Source: DATFVJ01 sp963851085
GTDB lineage: Bacteria; Actinomycetota; Actinomycetes; Streptosporangiales; Streptosporangiaceae
DNA: 64,000 nt
Reading direction: 5' to 3'
NCBI GenBank assembly: GCA_963851085.1
Contig: CAWKNX010000004.1
Location: 186,001-250,000, forward strand
Part shown: one piece after another, positions 9,025-17,275 of the stretch
How the letters are laid out: every line of letters starts with the position of its first letter
Position numbering within the stretch: the first letter of the stretch is position 1
Program-made: the position numbers and the translations under genes
Notes under the pieces: model-generated
Databases searched by the model: none
Told to the model about the DNA's origin: nothing
What the model saw: only the letters and a program-made list of their open reading frames with translations

Positions 9025-9311
9025 CACGGCCCGTCGCCTCGGCTCCACTTGGGAACGATCATGTCGGCCGCGGCCAGTGCGGCCAGCGCCCGCAGGTAGA
9101 CGTCGCGCCGTGAACCAGGCACGGTGGCCAGGGCATCGGACACGCAGCGGTGGGCGCCCAGGCCGCGCACCAGATCGACGAGATCCGGCGCCTTCAGGAA
9201 CGACAACCGCCGGGTGCCGAAGTGGTAAGCCAGCGCCCCGAACGGCTCCGGGCGCAGCGCGACCGCCGGGTTGAGCGTGTAACCGCGGTCCGGCTCGAAT
9301 GGTGCGGTCAT
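9024..9311 (-). CDS. mftB: Mycofactocin peptide chaperone MftB (RRE protein)
   Basis: A 95-residue protein, MTAPFEPDRGYTLNPAVALRPEPFGALAYHFGTRRLSFL and onward, with the typical MftB core (RPEPFGALAYHF, FLKAP, LV). MftB is a RiPP recognition element that binds the MftA leader and presents it to MftC. The ATG at 9311 has GGAG 8 bp upstream and follows the mftA stop by 16 bp; an ATG 13 codons earlier overlaps the mftA end and is unlikely. The end overlaps mftC. Confidence 0.93.
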   Translation of the reverse strand: MTAPFEPDRGYTLNPAVALRPEPFGALAYHFGTRRLSFLKAPDLVDLVRGLGAHRCVSDALATVPGSRRDVYLRALAALAAADMIVPKWSRGDGP

Positions 9312-9327
9312 CTCGATGACTCCGGAC

Positions 9328-9477
9328 TTAGTAGACGCCGCACATGCCATCGATCGAGACTTCCTCGACCAGCAGTTCTTCGGTTATCCCCGGGTCACTG
9401 TCGCTGCCGGGGCTGTCAGCCTCCGCATCGCCGGATGATACGGCCGCAGCGGTATCGACTCGGGTGTCCTGCTCCAT
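9328..9477 (-). CDS. mftA: Mycofactocin precursor peptide MftA
   Basis: A 49-residue peptide with a perfect AGGAGG Shine-Dalgarno sequence before the ATG at 9477. The acidic leader (EELLVEEVS) is followed by the invariant C-terminus IDGMCGVY, whose final Val-Tyr pair is the substrate of MftC and becomes the redox-active mycofactocin core. First gene of the minus-strand operon; the promoter should lie in the 574-bp divergent region upstream. The C-terminus is unmistakable. Confidence 0.97.
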   Translation of the reverse strand: MEQDTRVDTAAAVSSGDAEADSPGSDSDPGITEELLVEEVSIDGMCGVY

Positions 9478-10051
9478 GGGAATCCTCCTGTGATCAACGC
9501 CGGCCTGACCTGGGCAACGCACCCGAGCGGGCGCGCCTGATGTTGGTGACCGTACGTGTCGGCGCGAGCCGCTGTCACCATTCTTCAGGCCGCATCGCCC
9601 CGTCCAGTTGGACAGGTTCAGGGGCATGCGGGACCGCCTCGGCCCGCGGCCGCGGGGGTCGGCAGGCACCGCGCCCGCCGCGGCCGCCCGATGTGGCCGG
9701 CACGGGTTCGCAGGCAGCTTGTCGGCGCATCTGCCCGTTCCTCAGGTCAGGCGCACGGCCCGCGACGATCATGATCCCGAACGACTCCGGTGGAAACTTG
9801 CGGCCCACGGACCGCGTCACGCGACTGGTCGCGACCCGGCCCGTTCGATCAGGCAGGTGCGGTACTGCCCGTCAGGTCCGATTCGGGTTGCTGTCGGGGC
9901 GGGATCCCCGCGCGCGGGTTCCAGATCGGGGCGCCGCTGTTTAGCCTCGCCCCATCGGGGCTCTCGCCGGATCCCGTACGGCCGGCTGACGCGGCGGCCG
10001 TGCGCGCGATGCGCGGGGAGCGCGACCCACACGAAGAGGAGCCGGTGCGCC
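9478..10051. promoter_or_regulatory. Divergent intergenic region between mftA and the methanol dehydrogenase
   Basis: 574 bp without a supported gene, containing the promoters of both the mftA operon (leftward) and the mno operon (rightward). A GGTGAC ... GTCACC inverted pair (9545-9550 and 9574-9579) could be a regulator site but is weak. No MftR-type TetR gene lies here, unlike many mycofactocin loci. Confidence 0.5.
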
Positions 10052-11344
10052 ATGCAGGTAGACGAACTACTCAAGCCTTTCCCGATCAAGGAGTTCCACC
10101 CGTTCCCCCGTGCGCTGCTCGGCCCGGGTGGTCACGAGATGATCGGGCCGGAAGCCCTGAAGCTGGGCTTCAGGAAGACCCTGGTGATGACCACCGGCTT
10201 GCGGGGCAGCGGCACCGTACACAAGATCGTCGAGTCGATGAAGTATCACGGCCTTGAGGTCGTGGTCTACGACAAGGTTGAGTCCAATCCCAAGGACTAC
10301 AACGTGATGGATGCCGTTGCCCTGTACCAGGAGCGCAAGTGCGACTCGTTCGTCTCCATCGGCGGCGGTTCCTCGCACGACGCGTGCAAGGGCGCCCGGA
10401 TCTCGGTGGCGCACGACGGCCGCAACGTCAACGAGTTCGAGGGCTTCAACAAGTCGGAGAACCCCAGGAATCCGCCGCACATCGCCGTCTCCACGACGGC
10501 TGGCACCGGCTCAGAGACCTCGTGGGCGTATGTCATCACCGACACCACCACTGACCCGGACAACCCGCACAAGTACGTCGCGTTCGACGACGCCTGCCTG
10601 ACCAGCCTCGCCGTCGACGACCCGGTGCTGTACTACGACTGCCCGCTGGACTACACGGCGCAGTGCGGCTTCGACGTGCTCGCGCACGCCTCCGAGCCCT
10701 ACGTGTCACGGCTGAATTTCCCACCGTCGCTCGGCAGCGCGCTCTACGCCATCAAGCTCACCGCGCAGAGCCTCCGCGCCGCGGTATGGAACGGCCAGGA
10801 CCTGCCCGGCCGTGAGGGCATGATGTACGCGCAGTACATCGCCGCGCAGGCGTTCAACTCCGGCGGGCTTGGCATCATCCACTCGATCTCGCACGCGGTC
10901 AGCGCCTTCTACGACACCCACCACGGCCTGAACAACGCGATCGCGCTGCCGCGGGTGTGGGCGTTCAACATGCCGGTGGCCTACCAGCGGTTCGCCGACA
11001 TCGCAGACGTGATGGACGTGGACACGCACGGCATGACGGCCGTGCAGGCCGCTGAGGCGGCCCTGGCCGCGGCCATCCGGCTGCTGCGGGACGTGGGCAT
11101 CCCGGAGAAGTTCACCGACGTGACTCAGGACAGCTACTCCAAGAACCGGCTTGGCCAGGGGCCGACGAAGTACTACGAAAACCACAAGACGATCGTCGGC
11201 GATGCCGCCGACATCGACCGGATCACCAACCACGTGCTCGGCGACGCCTGCACCCCGGGCAACGCCAAGGAGTGCACCTTCGAGACGGTCCGGCCGGTCG
11301 TGGCGCACTGCCTCAACGGTGACCTGGACGACCTGCTCAGCTGA
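10052..11344 (+). CDS. mno: NDMA-dependent methanol dehydrogenase (nicotinoprotein, iron ADH family)
   Basis: A 430-residue group III alcohol dehydrogenase, starting MQVDELLKPFPIKEFHPFPRAL, the sequence type of the NDMA-dependent methanol dehydrogenases of actinomycetes. It shows the NAD motif GGGSSHDACKG near residue 105-115, STTAGTGSE near 148, and the metal ligands in CGFDVLAHASEP and SISHAVSAFYDTHHG. These enzymes keep NAD bound and need an external electron acceptor; in Mycolicibacterium smegmatis that acceptor is mycofactocin. AGAGGAG lies about 10 bp before the ATG. It diverges from mftA, which fits a shared pathway. Confidence 0.92.
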   Translation: MQVDELLKPFPIKEFHPFPRALLGPGGHEMIGPEALKLGFRKTLVMTTGLRGSGTVHKIVESMKYHGLEVVVYDKVESNPKDYNVMDAVALYQERKCDSFVSIGGGSSHDACKGARISVAHDGRNVNEFEGFNKSENPRNPPHIAVSTTAGTGSETSWAYVITDTTTDPDNPHKYVAFDDACLTSLAVDDPVLYYDCPLDYTAQCGFDVLAHASEPYVSRLNFPPSLGSALYAIKLTAQSLRAAVWNGQDLPGREGMMYAQYIAAQAFNSGGLGIIHSISHAVSAFYDTHHGLNNAIALPRVWAFNMPVAYQRFADIADVMDVDTHGMTAVQAAEAALAAAIRLLRDVGIPEKFTDVTQDSYSKNRLGQGPTKYYENHKTIVGDAADIDRITNHVLGDACTPGNAKECTFETVRPVVAHCLNGDLDDLLS

Positions 11345-11392
11345 CCCGCCCGCGGCGGGCGGCACCCTCGGCCCCGACGAACCGGAGGACAC

Positions 11393-12592
11393 GTGCCCCA
11401 GTCGACCGATCATCACACTCCCTTCGTGTCGATCGACGACGTCGTCATCCGGTTCGCCGAAGCCGGGTACATCACCGACCGGCGGCTGGCCACCACGGTC
11501 TTCCTTGTTTCACGGTTGAACAAACCGGTCCTGCTCGAGGGCCCGGCCGGCATCGGCAAGACCGAGCTCGCCAAGACTTTGGCGGCCGTGACCGGCCGCC
11601 GTTTGCTGCGGCTGCAGTGTTACGAGGGACAGGACGAGAGCCGGGCGCTGTATGAGTGGGATTACGGCAAGCAGTTGCTCTACACCCAACTGCTGCGCGA
11701 AAAGATCAACGACATCATCGCCGACGCCCCCGATATAGCCTCGGCCGTCGCCCGGATCCAGGCCCACGACGGTGTGTTCTTCTCCGACCACTTCCTGCTC
11801 TCCCGCCCCCTGCTGGACGCCATCCGCGGCGATCAGCCCGCCGTACTGCTGATCGACGAGGTGGACCGAGCTGACGAGGCACTGGAGGCGGTGTTCCTCG
11901 AATGCCTCGGCGAGTATCAGGTGTCCGTTCCTGAGATCGGCACCTACACCGCGAAGACGCCACCGTACGTGGTGCTCACCTCCAACAACACACGTGACCT
12001 CTCCGCCGCGCTGAAACGGCGTTGCCTGCATCTGTCCCTCGACTACCCGGATGCGGAAAGGGAGCTGGAAATCTTGCGGTCCAAGGAGACCGGGCTGCCA
12101 GATGCCGCCGCCAGGCAGCTCGTGCGGGTGGTACGCGGACTACGTGAGCTGCCGCTGCGCAAGAGCCCGAGCATCTCGGAAACGATCGATTGGGCACGCA
12201 CCCTGGCCGTGCTCGGCGTCGACGAGATCGATGCGAGCGTGCTGGCCGAGACCGCCAACGTCGTCCTCAAGTACGAGCGGGACATGCAGCGTGCGCTGGG
12301 GGTGCTGCCCAGCCTGGTCGACCCGAACCGTGAGCTGCCCGCCGCGGCGCAGGTGCATGGCCACGGACCCGGTCACGATCACGGCCATGGTCACGATCGC
12401 GCTCACGAGAATGGGCACGCGCAGGAGAACGTGGCCGACGGCCAGGCCGTCCGTACGGCCAAGGACCGGCCCGGCCGCCACGACGAGGGCTACTACGGCG
12501 CCCCTGGCCCCGGCCCGAGCAGCCGCGCCACACCCGCCGGCGGCCAGGGGAGCAGGTCGTTCGCCGCCTTCACCCGGCGACGGCCCGGGTGA
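11393..12592 (+). CDS. MoxR-family AAA+ ATPase with His-rich C-terminal tail
   Basis: A 399-residue MoxR-type ATPase, GTG start. Walker A GPAGIGKTELAK near residue 47, Walker B VLLIDEVDRAD near 150, sensor-1 VLTSNNTRDLS near 195. After the AAA domain, residues 322-344 form a His-rich run (VHGHGPGHDHGHGHDRAH) followed by a low-complexity tail. MoxR ATPases with VWA partners act as chaperones that insert metal cofactors or remodel complexes. Its place 49 bp after mno and 13 bp before the VWA gene suggests maturation of the dehydrogenase, possibly metal loading; that step is inference. Confidence 0.85.
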   Translation: MPQSTDHHTPFVSIDDVVIRFAEAGYITDRRLATTVFLVSRLNKPVLLEGPAGIGKTELAKTLAAVTGRRLLRLQCYEGQDESRALYEWDYGKQLLYTQLLREKINDIIADAPDIASAVARIQAHDGVFFSDHFLLSRPLLDAIRGDQPAVLLIDEVDRADEALEAVFLECLGEYQVSVPEIGTYTAKTPPYVVLTSNNTRDLSAALKRRCLHLSLDYPDAERELEILRSKETGLPDAAARQLVRVVRGLRELPLRKSPSISETIDWARTLAVLGVDEIDASVLAETANVVLKYERDMQRALGVLPSLVDPNRELPAAAQVHGHGPGHDHGHGHDRAHENGHAQENVADGQAVRTAKDRPGRHDEGYYGAPGPGPSSRATPAGGQGSRSFAAFTRRRPG

Positions 12593-12604
12593 GCGGCGCG
12601 GCAC

Positions 12605-14128
12605 GTGGAAAGCGGCCTGCATCGATTCGTCCGCTTGCTGCGGCTGTTCGGCGTGCGCGTGTCGGTTGCCGAGGCCGCCGACGCCATGCGGGCTGCCGCC
12701 CAGCCCGGCGTCCTCGCTGACCGCGGGACGCTGCGGGAGGCACTGCGCGTGACACTGATCAAGGACCGGCGCGACGGCGAACTGTTCGACGAGCTGTTCA
12801 CGGTGTTCTTCGCCCTCCGCCGGGTTGCCGCCCCGTTCGATGAGCAAGGTCACAGCCATTCGCATGACGACCTCGCCGACACTGGCGACCTGGAGTCGTT
12901 CACGGTCTCCGCCGAGCCGTCAGAGAACCCGCAGCAAGGGCACAGTCATGGCAAGCCCGACGACATAAGGGACTTCTTCGATCAGGCGGATCTCGCCCAG
13001 CAGTTCAACCTGCACCAGGAAGCCAACAAGATCGACCTGGCGTCGATGACGGACGAGATCGTGCTGTCCAAGGACGGCACCGACGGCGCCCCGGACGGCG
13101 GCGCGTCCGTGCAGCTGGAAACAGATCGGTTGCGGGGTGCTGGCCTGCCGGGCCGGCTCGCCCCCGCGACCGGGCACCGCGTCGACACCGAACTCACGGT
13201 GGCGCAGCAGCAGGTATTGCTCGGCTGGCTGGGGGGAGCCGACGAGGATATCGACGAGCAGGCCCTGGCGATGTTGCGCCGGGGACTGGCAGGTGTCATC
13301 GACCAACTGCCCGAACTGTTGCGCCGCCACCTCGACAAGCTCGCCGACATGGCAGGCCAGGCGCGGATCGCCGAACGCGCACGGGTCGAATCTGTCGACG
13401 AGCACGAGCGAGCCGAGCTGGAGGAGGCGCTGCGCGGGCTGGCCCGGCTGTTGCACGGCGCCCCGACCAGCCGTCAGCGCAACACACCGCGCGGCCGAGT
13501 CCACCCGGGCCGCACCATGCGCAAGAACATGCGCTACGACGGCATCCCGTTCCAGCCGGTCACCACCACCCGCGCGGCGGACAAGCCCCGGTTGGTCCTC
13601 CTGACCGACGTGTCGTTGTCGGTGCGCACGACCGCGCGGTTCACGCTGCACCTGGTGCACGGCATGCAGTCGCTGTTTACGCAAGTTCGGTCGTTCGCGT
13701 TCGTCGATGCGCCGATCGAGATCACTGAACTCTTCGCCGAGCACCCGCTCGAACGTGCGCTCGGGCTGGTGTTCGACGGGCTGCCCGCCGGCGGGCTGCT
13801 CGACGTGGACGCGAACTCCGACTACGGCGAAACATTCGCCCAGCTGCTGTCCGAGCACTCCGCCGCGCTTGATCGCCGCACCACGCTCATCGTGCTCGGG
13901 GACGGGCGCGGCAACGGTAACGACGCACGGACCGATACGTTCCAGGAGATCACCCGCAGGGTCCGAGAGACCATCTGGCTCACCCCGGAACCGAGGTACT
14001 CGTGGGGACTCGGGGCGTGTGACCTGCCCCTCTACGCGGAGTTCTGCGACCGCGTCCAAGTGGTCTGTGACCTTACCGGCCTGCAGCGCGCGGCCCAGCA
14101 TATGTCGGTGGAGGCGACGGGGCGATGA
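12605..14128 (+). CDS. VWA-domain protein, partner of the MoxR ATPase
   Basis: A 507-residue CoxE/VWA-type protein with GTG start. The VWA domain in the last 190 residues has the MIDAS motif DVSLS (LLTDVSLSVRTTARFT) near residue 336-340 and LGDGRGNGND near 432. An acidic, His-bearing linker near residues 79-120 carries GHSHSHDD and GHSHGKPDD, echoing the His-rich tail of the ATPase next door. Together they form a MoxR-VWA pair. The stop overlaps the next start (ATGA), so the methyltransferase is translationally coupled. Role in dehydrogenase maturation is inferred from position. Confidence 0.85.
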   Translation: MESGLHRFVRLLRLFGVRVSVAEAADAMRAAAQPGVLADRGTLREALRVTLIKDRRDGELFDELFTVFFALRRVAAPFDEQGHSHSHDDLADTGDLESFTVSAEPSENPQQGHSHGKPDDIRDFFDQADLAQQFNLHQEANKIDLASMTDEIVLSKDGTDGAPDGGASVQLETDRLRGAGLPGRLAPATGHRVDTELTVAQQQVLLGWLGGADEDIDEQALAMLRRGLAGVIDQLPELLRRHLDKLADMAGQARIAERARVESVDEHERAELEEALRGLARLLHGAPTSRQRNTPRGRVHPGRTMRKNMRYDGIPFQPVTTTRAADKPRLVLLTDVSLSVRTTARFTLHLVHGMQSLFTQVRSFAFVDAPIEITELFAEHPLERALGLVFDGLPAGGLLDVDANSDYGETFAQLLSEHSAALDRRTTLIVLGDGRGNGNDARTDTFQEITRRVRETIWLTPEPRYSWGLGACDLPLYAEFCDRVQVVCDLTGLQRAAQHMSVEATGR

Positions 14129-15060
14129 GCGCGCCGCAGCCGATCCGGCCGGTCCCGCGGCGCATCGACCCACTCGCGCCGTGCCCGCGTGGCCGCTACG
14201 ACGACCATCTCGTCGGCGTGCTGCGGACCGCAGCACCGAACGGCCACCCCGACGGCGCCGTTCCTGTCGTCCGCACCGACCATTTCTGTCTGTGGGAACG
14301 TGGCCGCCGGATCGAGGTGAGTCACTGGCTGCGCCCGGATCAGCTCGACAACGACCTGGCCGGGCTCCTGGCCGACGAGCTGTTCGCGCCGGGCTGGCTG
14401 TCCGGGGGCGACATCTTCGAGCGGGTGTTCACCGGTGTCGTGCGGTCCTGCGTGCACGGCCCGCTGCTCGCATGGAGCACGTTCTACGGCAACACCCTCG
14501 CCAGAATCCACCAGTGCTTGTGCGCACCGACCGCGGCAGACGCCAAGGCGCGCACGCCGATCAGCGCGTTCGCTCCCGTGTATGCGCACGCGCTTCAGCT
14601 CATTACCGCCGGCCAGGTGCTCGACGTTGGCTCCTGCTTCGGCTTCCTCCCGCTGTTGCTCGCCGAGCGGCCCGCGAACACAGTGACGGCGTCCGACCTG
14701 TCCAGTGGCACAATGCGCCTGCTGAAGGCCGTCGCCGCCGCGCGCGGGTCGCCGCTGAGCACGCTGGTGTGCGAAGCCGCGCACATCCCGGTGCCAGCTG
14801 GCTGGGCCGACACGGTCAGCGTCATACACCTGCTGGAACACGTGAACCCCAATCATGGCAGCGCCGTGATCCGCGAGGCACTCCGCGTCGCCCGCCGCCA
14901 GGTGGTGGTAGCCGTGCCGATCGAGGACCAGCCCACCGCCGCCTACGGCCACGTCCGAACCTTTGATCTCCGCCAGCTCGGCGAGCTCGGGGACCGCACT
15001 GGCCGTCTGCACTCGGTGCATGAATACCACGGAGGCTGGCTGGTGCTCACCGCCGGTTAG
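14125..15060 (+). CDS. mftM: SAM-dependent methyltransferase, probable mycofactocin oligosaccharide methyltransferase MftM
   Basis: A 311-residue class I methyltransferase. The SAM motif I is VLDVGSCFGFLPLLLAE near residues 165-181, motif II ASDLSSGTM, and the post-motif SVIHLLEHVNP near residue 235. The N-terminal 150 residues (RRIDPLAPCPRGRYDDHLVG, ISAFAPVYAHA) match what I know of MftM, which methylates a glucose of the mycofactocin glycan. The gene is coupled to the VWA gene and is the last of the mno operon. If it is not MftM it is still a small-molecule methyltransferase of this operon. Confidence 0.68.
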   Translation: MSAPQPIRPVPRRIDPLAPCPRGRYDDHLVGVLRTAAPNGHPDGAVPVVRTDHFCLWERGRRIEVSHWLRPDQLDNDLAGLLADELFAPGWLSGGDIFERVFTGVVRSCVHGPLLAWSTFYGNTLARIHQCLCAPTAADAKARTPISAFAPVYAHALQLITAGQVLDVGSCFGFLPLLLAERPANTVTASDLSSGTMRLLKAVAAARGSPLSTLVCEAAHIPVPAGWADTVSVIHLLEHVNPNHGSAVIREALRVARRQVVVAVPIEDQPTAAYGHVRTFDLRQLGELGDRTGRLHSVHEYHGGWLVLTAG

Positions 15061-15094
15061 GGTCAGTGCCAGCTCTGATTCCCATGGACGAGCC

Positions 15095-15117
15095 GACCCC
15101 CCGGTGTCCCGGGGGTC
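15095..15117. terminator. Hairpin between convergent genes
   Basis: GACCCCC (15095-15101) pairs with GGGGGTC (15111-15117) with a short GC extension around a TGT loop. It sits between the convergent ends of the methyltransferase and the response regulator and could stop both. No U-run follows, as is common at high GC. Confidence 0.5.
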
Positions 15118-15177
15118 CGCCCCCTGGCCAGCACAGCCCCCCGCATTAGTGGTGCCGCATCCGCGGCAGCCGTCAGG

Positions 15178-15897
15178 TCAGGTGGACGTTAGGTCCAGGC
15201 CGGTTTCTGTGGCCTTGTAGACCGCTTCTGCACGGCTGGTCGCGTCAAGCTTGCGCATGATATTGCGGACGTGAAATTTCACCGTGGTCTCCGACAGATG
15301 CAGCTGCGCCCCGATGGCCCGATTGCCAAGGCCGTGTGCGACCAGCCGCAGCACGTTCAGCTCGCGGTCCGTAAACGATGATCGTGGCTGCGGCGCGTTA
15401 ATCGACCGCACCATGGCTGCGACCGACCGAGAGTCGAATGCGCTCCCATTTCGGGCGACCAAGCGGATTGCCCGCACCAGTTCCACGGTGTCAACGTCCT
15501 TGACCACGTAGCCGCGCGCCCCGTGCTGAATGGCACTGACCACCAGTGCGTCGTCCAGAAAAGTAGAGAGCACCAGCACGCCGAGTCTGGAGTACCGCTC
15601 GGTCAGCCGAGCGCACAGGCCGAGCCCGTCGTTGTCCGACGCGGGGGACAGCTTCATGTCGAGTAGCACGATCGTCGGGCGGCTCCGCTCGACGACGGCC
15701 AGTGCCTCGCCGGGCGAACTGGCCTCGCCCACGACCTGCAGGTCGTGTTCGCGTTCCAGCAGCGACCGCAGGCCCTGCCGGAGGATCGGGTGATCGTCGA
15801 CGATCACGATCCTGACCGGGCCTTCGCCCGCCGGCTCCGCCCCGACCGACCGCGTCTCACGCACCGCCGCCACATCCCCCCGCCGGCTGCCCACCAT
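15178..15897 (-). CDS. NarL/LuxR-family response regulator (MnoR-like)
   Basis: A 239-residue response regulator. The receiver domain starts RIVIVDDHPILRQGL, with the phospho-acceptor Asp in IVLLDMKLSP and Lys in YVVKDVD; the C-terminal LuxR-type HTH reads FTDRELNVLRLVAHGLGNRAIGAQLHLSETTVKFHVRNI. The ATG at 15897 has GGGAG 5 bp upstream and overlaps the kinase gene by 41 bp; a GTG at 15864 is an alternative. It is the last gene of the ADH-kinase-regulator operon. In M. smegmatis a homologous pair near mno, MnoS/MnoR, controls methanol and 1,3-propanediol oxidation; the same job here is likely. Confidence 0.85.
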   Translation of the reverse strand: MVGSRRGDVAAVRETRSVGAEPAGEGPVRIVIVDDHPILRQGLRSLLEREHDLQVVGEASSPGEALAVVERSRPTIVLLDMKLSPASDNDGLGLCARLTERYSRLGVLVLSTFLDDALVVSAIQHGARGYVVKDVDTVELVRAIRLVARNGSAFDSRSVAAMVRSINAPQPRSSFTDRELNVLRLVAHGLGNRAIGAQLHLSETTVKFHVRNIMRKLDATSRAEAVYKATETGLDLTST

Positions 15898-17263
15898 TGG
15901 GCTCCCTGCGCCCGGGCAAGGGCAGGGGGATGTTGAGTCGCAGATAGATGCCACCTGATCCAGAGCGGCGGATGGACAACGTGCCACCCAGTTCCTCCGC
16001 CCTGGCCAGCATGTTCGGCAGCCCGCGGTGACGTCCCCACCGGTCCGCTGCGTGAGACAGCCGCAGGGCGCGGCGTAGCTGCGCCGGGTCGCCGGTCCCA
16101 TTGTCGGACACGCTGACGATCACTGCGTCGGCCAGGTAACGCAATCGGACCAGTGCGCGCGTGGCCTTGCCGTGCGTCGCGGCGTTGAACAATGCCTCCC
16201 CAGTCCACCGCAGCATCGACTCTTCGACTTCGTGAGGCAGCGGGATCGGGTTTCCTTCCAGCACCATCCGCACACGCAGGTCGGTGGGCCGGTGCACCGT
16301 GCACAGCCGCTGCAGCATCACTGGCAGCGGACCCGGCGGCTCGTCGGCGGTGTGGTGCAGCGCATAGATCGCGGCGCGCAACTGCTCGACCGCGTGCCGG
16401 GTGAGGTCCTTGGCCGGCACCAGGCGATCGGCGATCTCCTTGGCCGGGCCGCCGATGCTCTCAAGTTCAGCCCGGCACACCTCGATGGTCATGCCGACGG
16501 ACAGCACAGACTGGGCCACACTGTCGTGCAGTTCGCGCGCGATGCGGTGCCGCTCGCCGTCCAGTGCCTGTCGCTGCATCGCCCCGACGAGCTGCCGCTG
16601 CATCTCCGCCAGCTCGGCGCTGCGCGCGGCCAGGTCCCTGGCGTGCCGTGAGGTCGCGTCGTAGAGCTGCTCGCTGCGGTCACGCAACTGGGAGGTCGAG
16701 TGGAACAGGAATGAGTTGTGCAGGGCGACGGCAGCCTGGTTGCCCAGCACCCGCAAGATGGCGCGATCGGTGGCGGCCACCTCCAATCCGGTGCCCGGCC
16801 GCGCTGCGATTCCGCCGACCGGCTCGTCATCCAGGGTCATCGACACCCGCACCCATTCCCCGCCGCTGTCCTGCGATTCCACCTCCCACGGGCGACTGCG
16901 CAGCACGGCCAAGTGCTCGCATACGCCGGCCGGCAGCCTGCTCTCGTCCTCGATCAGCTCGCCGCCGGCCACTGCGAGAAAGCGGGGCCGGGCGGCAGGC
17001 AGTACCCCGTCGGCCACGACGAACAGCACCCAGTCGGCCTGGAGGTGCGCCGTCGCCGTCCGTACCACCGATTCGACCAGCCTCCGGGGACCGGCCGCGG
17101 TGCGCACCATGGCACGGGAAATGCTGTCAAGCGCCTGCACGGCGTACTCGAGGCGCTCGGCGGAGCGAACGTACTCGGGGTAGAACGAGCGCTTGCCGGA
17201 GCGAAGGCCGGTCAGGACCTCCAAGTCGAGGCCCGGACGAGCATCGCGTCCTGCTTCAGACAC
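15857..17263 (-). CDS. GAF-domain sensor histidine kinase (MnoS-like, HisKA_3)
   Basis: A 468-residue kinase without membrane segments. Residues 40-200 look like a GAF domain, followed by a coiled-coil linker and the phospho-acceptor block GERHRIARELHDSVAQSV near residue 262. The ATPase domain has the N-box EALFNAATHGKA and DNGTGDP, then GLPNMLARAEELGGTLSI. This is the NarL-partner kinase type. It starts 13 bp after the alcohol dehydrogenase and overlaps the regulator gene, so the three are one operon. The cytosolic layout suggests an intracellular signal, perhaps the alcohol or its aldehyde; that is inference. Confidence 0.86.
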   Translation of the reverse strand: MSEAGRDARPGLDLEVLTGLRSGKRSFYPEYVRSAERLEYAVQALDSISRAMVRTAAGPRRLVESVVRTATAHLQADWVLFVVADGVLPAARPRFLAVAGGELIEDESRLPAGVCEHLAVLRSRPWEVESQDSGGEWVRVSMTLDDEPVGGIAARPGTGLEVAATDRAILRVLGNQAAVALHNSFLFHSTSQLRDRSEQLYDATSRHARDLAARSAELAEMQRQLVGAMQRQALDGERHRIARELHDSVAQSVLSVGMTIEVCRAELESIGGPAKEIADRLVPAKDLTRHAVEQLRAAIYALHHTADEPPGPLPVMLQRLCTVHRPTDLRVRMVLEGNPIPLPHEVEESMLRWTGEALFNAATHGKATRALVRLRYLADAVIVSVSDNGTGDPAQLRRALRLSHAADRWGRHRGLPNMLARAEELGGTLSIRRSGSGGIYLRLNIPLPLPGRREPNGGQPAGGCGGGA

Positions 17264-17275
17264 GGGACGGTCCCG

